This document shows, in pieces, positions 30,769-33,268 of a DNA stretch of 33,268 bases. Every line of letters begins with the position of its first letter. Positions within the stretch are counted from its first letter, which is position 1. The stretch comes from Allomyces macrogynus ATCC 38327 (taxonomy: Eukaryota > Blastocladiomycota > Blastocladiomycetes > Blastocladiales > Blastocladiaceae), in NCBI GenBank assembly GCA_000151295.1, contig GG745343.1:995861-1029128 (forward strand), read 5' to 3'. The notes beneath the pieces are model-generated. The model did not search any database and had not been told where the DNA came from. It worked only from the letters and a program-made list of their open reading frames with translations. Position numbers and translations under genes: made by a program.

Positions 30769-32406
30769 CTACCGTCCAAGCGACGCATACCGCCCGCCCG
30801 TCGCGTTCCCTCCGATCCCAACACACGCGAGCGGAATGAATCCAACCAACCCATTCGGCTCGACCCGTGCCTGCGCCCACCCGTCATCGTACGTCGCGAG
30901 CAACGACACCCACTGGCCGGGCACCAGCGACAACTCGTCCGGCCTCGTCGCATTGAAAAGCGCCGTGACTTGCGCCTGCATGACCGGCGGGTTCGCAGGT
31001 GGCGGGGCCATCAGCGCCGCGGGCGCCATGGCGACAATTGGCTGCACCGATGCGGCCAGGAGCGGGTGGTTGGGTGCGGCGGTCGCGGGTGCCGGGACCG
31101 TCGGTGGTGGAATCCGCAGCGCGGTCGTAACCGCGCCAGGGGTCGCTGGTTTCGTCGGTGCGGCGTGCGCGGCAGCCGCGGCAGCGCCCGACCGCGTGCG
31201 CACTTTGCTGAGCGAGTAGAGCGCGACAAAGAGCGCGAGCAGTGCGAGCCCTCCGATACTGGCCAGCAGATACAGCCCGACGGACGTGCGCGCGCGGTCG
31301 TTCGGGTCGGTGGTCGTGGTCACGAGCTGCGACTTGGCCGCAGACGACGCGGCGCGGAGCATTGCACGGCAATTTGACACTTGGTGGCTCGGGCACAGCG
31401 ACGGTTTCGCGCAGACAGAGTACTCGGAGTACCCGCACGTCATGGCCGACTGGTCGGGCTCGTTGGCCGCGGCCGAGAGACACGTCGAGTCGGCGGCGAG
31501 CGGCGACCGCCATTCGAAGTGCCGCACAGTATCGACGTGCGCCATACCGATTTCCTCAACGCCCTGAAGCCGGCCGCACTCGGTCGTGTTGGAGACGTCG
31601 GTCAAGATGGAATCGGCGCGCTGGTCGAGCGTGGAGCCGCAAATGGCCGGGTGCGCTCCAGCGGAGCACGGGTCGCCCTTGGCGTGGTAAAATTTCAGCA
31701 GGTCGAGACAGATCCAGGTGCGGTACCACCGCTGGTTGGGCACATTACACGCTGCGGCCTTTAACATGTACTGGTTAATGTAGAGGCCGAGGTACGAGTA
31801 GGACGCCGACCCAAACAGGTTATCGAACGTCGTGCTGTTGGCGAGGATCGGGATGTGCTCGGGCTTTTTCAGCAGGAACCGCGCATCGAAATAGGCGCGC
31901 AGGTCGGTCGGCAAGTGGTACCCTTGGAATCCTTGGCACGAATACGTCTTTTCCATGAGCAGGCACGTCCCGCGACCTTGGCCCACATCGCAGACGCCCA
32001 ACGCGCACGGGTCGGTCGGCGTAGTCGTCGGCGACAAGTCGGTTTTCGTTGCAGTTGGGTTTGGGACCGAGGATCTGCGCGACGACAGAGTCGCCGTCGA
32101 GCCCGTTGGTAATGGCCCTGTGCTCGCCGGCGCGGGTGTTGCGCTCGCTGCGCCCGAGGACGATGCCGCTGGCGGCGCCGACGATGCCGCAGAAGACGGC
32201 GCGGGTGCCGGCGAAGCTGCCGCTGATGAGGCGGGTCTTGGTGCGGCCGTGGCGGCTGGTGCTGGTGAAGCGGGTGCTGGAGCTGCCGTGCCCGGGCCGG
32301 CGACGGGCGTACCGACGGCCTGCGCGCGCGCGGCGGGCGCGACGACGGTAGCCAGGGCCACCGCGGCAATGGCGACGGCGACTGCCAGAGCAACGGCGCG
32401 CCTCAT
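30769..32406 (-). CDS. Single-pass membrane protein with cytoplasmic SH3 domain (Fus1-like architecture)
   Basis: One exon, 545 aa. A signal peptide spans about residues 1-28 (RRAVALAVAVAIAAVALATV then a small-residue ARA-QA cleavage site). An Ala/Ser/Pro/Thr-rich region of about 100 residues, probably O-glycosylated, precedes a cysteine-containing extracellular domain (CALGVCDVGQGRGTC, YLGLYINQYMLKAAACNVPN, WICLDLLKFYHAKGDPC) with many paired cysteines. A single membrane helix (about 375-399, SVGLYLLASIGGLALLALFV) is followed by a basic stop-transfer KVRTR, a Pro/Ala-rich linker, and a C-terminal SH3 domain (about 480-530: VTALFNATRPDELSLVPGQW, YDDGWAQ, GLVGFIPLACV). This layout resembles fungal Fus1- and Sho1-like sensors or cell-surface organisers; ligand and partners are unknown. 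The start (32406) is chosen because it begins the signal peptide; 134 upstream in-frame codons look non-coding. Confidence 0.88.
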   Translation of the reverse strand: MRRAVALAVAVAIAAVALATVVAPAARAQAVGTPVAGPGTAAPAPASPAPAATAAPRPASSAAASPAPAPSSAASSAPPAASSSGAASATPAPASTGPLPTGSTATLSSRRSSVPNPTATKTDLSPTTTPTDPCALGVCDVGQGRGTCLLMEKTYSCQGFQGYHLPTDLRAYFDARFLLKKPEHIPILANSTTFDNLFGSASYSYLGLYINQYMLKAAACNVPNQRWYRTWICLDLLKFYHAKGDPCSAGAHPAICGSTLDQRADSILTDVSNTTECGRLQGVEEIGMAHVDTVRHFEWRSPLAADSTCLSAAANEPDQSAMTCGYSEYSVCAKPSLCPSHQVSNCRAMLRAASSAAKSQLVTTTTDPNDRARTSVGLYLLASIGGLALLALFVALYSLSKVRTRSGAAAAAAHAAPTKPATPGAVTTALRIPPPTVPAPATAAPNHPLLAASVQPIVAMAPAALMAPPPANPPVMQAQVTALFNATRPDELSLVPGQWVSLLATYDDGWAQARVEPNGLVGFIPLACVGIGGNATGGRYASLGR

Positions 32407-33268
32407 GCTGATTGCGGGGGCTCGACGACGTGGTCGCGGTGCGGGCAGTTCTTGGCGAACGAGCGGTCGCGCGGGCATGGCGTCGGGTGGAGAGTGTCGT
32501 GGCCGGCGTGCTGAAGAGCTGCAGCGCATTGGTTGAGCGTGTTGGGCGCAGTGTCGGTGTTGATGCTGTCGACGAGGTGGGATGAAGAGGACAAGAGCCA
32601 AGCGCCGGCTCAGTCGACCAGAAGCAACAGCGGAGCGGTGCGCAAGGTTCGCGTGTGCGCACGCTGTTTCCCTCTGACAACCACGCCGGCCAACGCGTGC
32701 CGGTGCCGCTGCGTGCGCCCTTGTCGCGCCGCGTGGGCCACGCGACCTGCACGTTCGCGCACGTGGCCGGTCGCTGGGCGGTTGGAGAGCGAGCGAGACG
32801 TCCTCCACACACGTCCCCCTTCACGTCCCTCGTCCCGCATCCGCACGTCCCGCACCCCCGCACGCCAGCCTCGCCCTTGCTCTGCTCCACCCCGCGCAAC
32901 TGCCCGCAGCGCTCGCCAACGACGCCGCGCCGCCTGTCACGTACGTTGGTCTGCGCCTGCTCTTGCCCGCCCGTGTCGCCGGTCGCCGCGGGCCCGCCGG
33001 CAGCCTTGGTGCGAGGACGAACGCCCAATGGGGCGAGAGTCGCTGCCGAGCGTGCACTCTTACTCTGTGGCCGCCGTCGGCGCCGCCAAAGGCCGTGGAC
33101 GATGGCCGGCTCCGGTGCCGATGAAGGCGGGGCGCGCGTTGGCGACCCCCATCGATGCTGAGCGGCCGGCCTCGTGTTGCGTGTGGCCCAGCGTTGCTCA
33201 CTGGCGACTCTGACGCAGCAGGTGATCACTCACCGCTTTGTTTGCAAACCACCCCCCACCCCCCACCA
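32407..33268. other. Upstream region of the SH3 gene, no gene seen
   Basis: 862 bp to the right edge. It should contain the SH3 gene promoter. Open frames on both strands are Arg/Ser/Thr-rich and low-complexity with no domain. The last 20 bases are a C-rich repeat (ccaccccccaccccccacca). Confidence 0.4.

Overview
The window is nuclear DNA of a eukaryote, most likely a zoosporic (flagellated) early-diverging fungus. A Blastocladiomycota-type genome such as Allomyces or Catenaria is my best guess, by inference only. The evidence is spliceosomal introns of about 50-165 nt in nearly every gene, GC-rich coding sequence, densely packed genes that mostly alternate strand, a motile-cilium radial-spoke protein (LRRC23), and a fungal-style membrane SH3 protein. 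I saw no tRNA, rRNA or CRISPR, and no intact transposon.

Layout. 1-1348 is a decayed tandem copy of the nucleoporin gene Nup93, split by an unrelated insert; from about 381 to 1490 the DNA has almost no CpG. 1982-3393 (+) is an unrecognised coiled-coil protein with a 21-nt tandem repeat. 3454-6127 (-) is the intact Nup93/Nic96 gene. 6652-8113 (+) is a MINDY (FAM63)-like protein that appears to lack its catalytic residues. 8431-10798 (-) is mitochondrial EF-G. 11348-12977 (+) is arginyl-tRNA-protein transferase ATE1. 13280-15325 (-) is phosphatidate cytidylyltransferase. 16026-16621 (-) is ribosomal protein eS12. 17465-21127 (+) is a large unrecognised protein ending in Sel1/TPR-like repeats. 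21441-23187 (-) is an Obg/YchF-type GTPase like yeast YGR210C. 23417-24830 (+) is LRRC23. 24907-26863 (-) is a SMYD-type SET/MYND protein. 27279-28489 (+) is an EI24 membrane protein. 28490-30768 is a gene-poor stretch with an 18-G run, a 55-A run and a CpG-poor relic. 30769-32406 (-) is a single-pass membrane protein with a cytoplasmic SH3 domain.

The intact genes are housekeeping and cell-architecture genes with no shared pathway. What links them is arrangement: divergent pairs share intergenic regions of about 230-840 bp, and several convergent pairs end within 60-320 bp of each other. I modelled 33 introns by joining protein homology across GT-AG sites. Their donors have a pyrimidine at +4 in every case (mostly GTACGT-like).

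The points most worth a second look are the CpG-erased Nup93 duplicate beside its intact parent, the apparent MINDY pseudo-enzyme, a 12-nt micro-exon carrying the G4 motif of the GTPase, the skewed splice-donor consensus, and the large unrecognised protein at 17465-21127.
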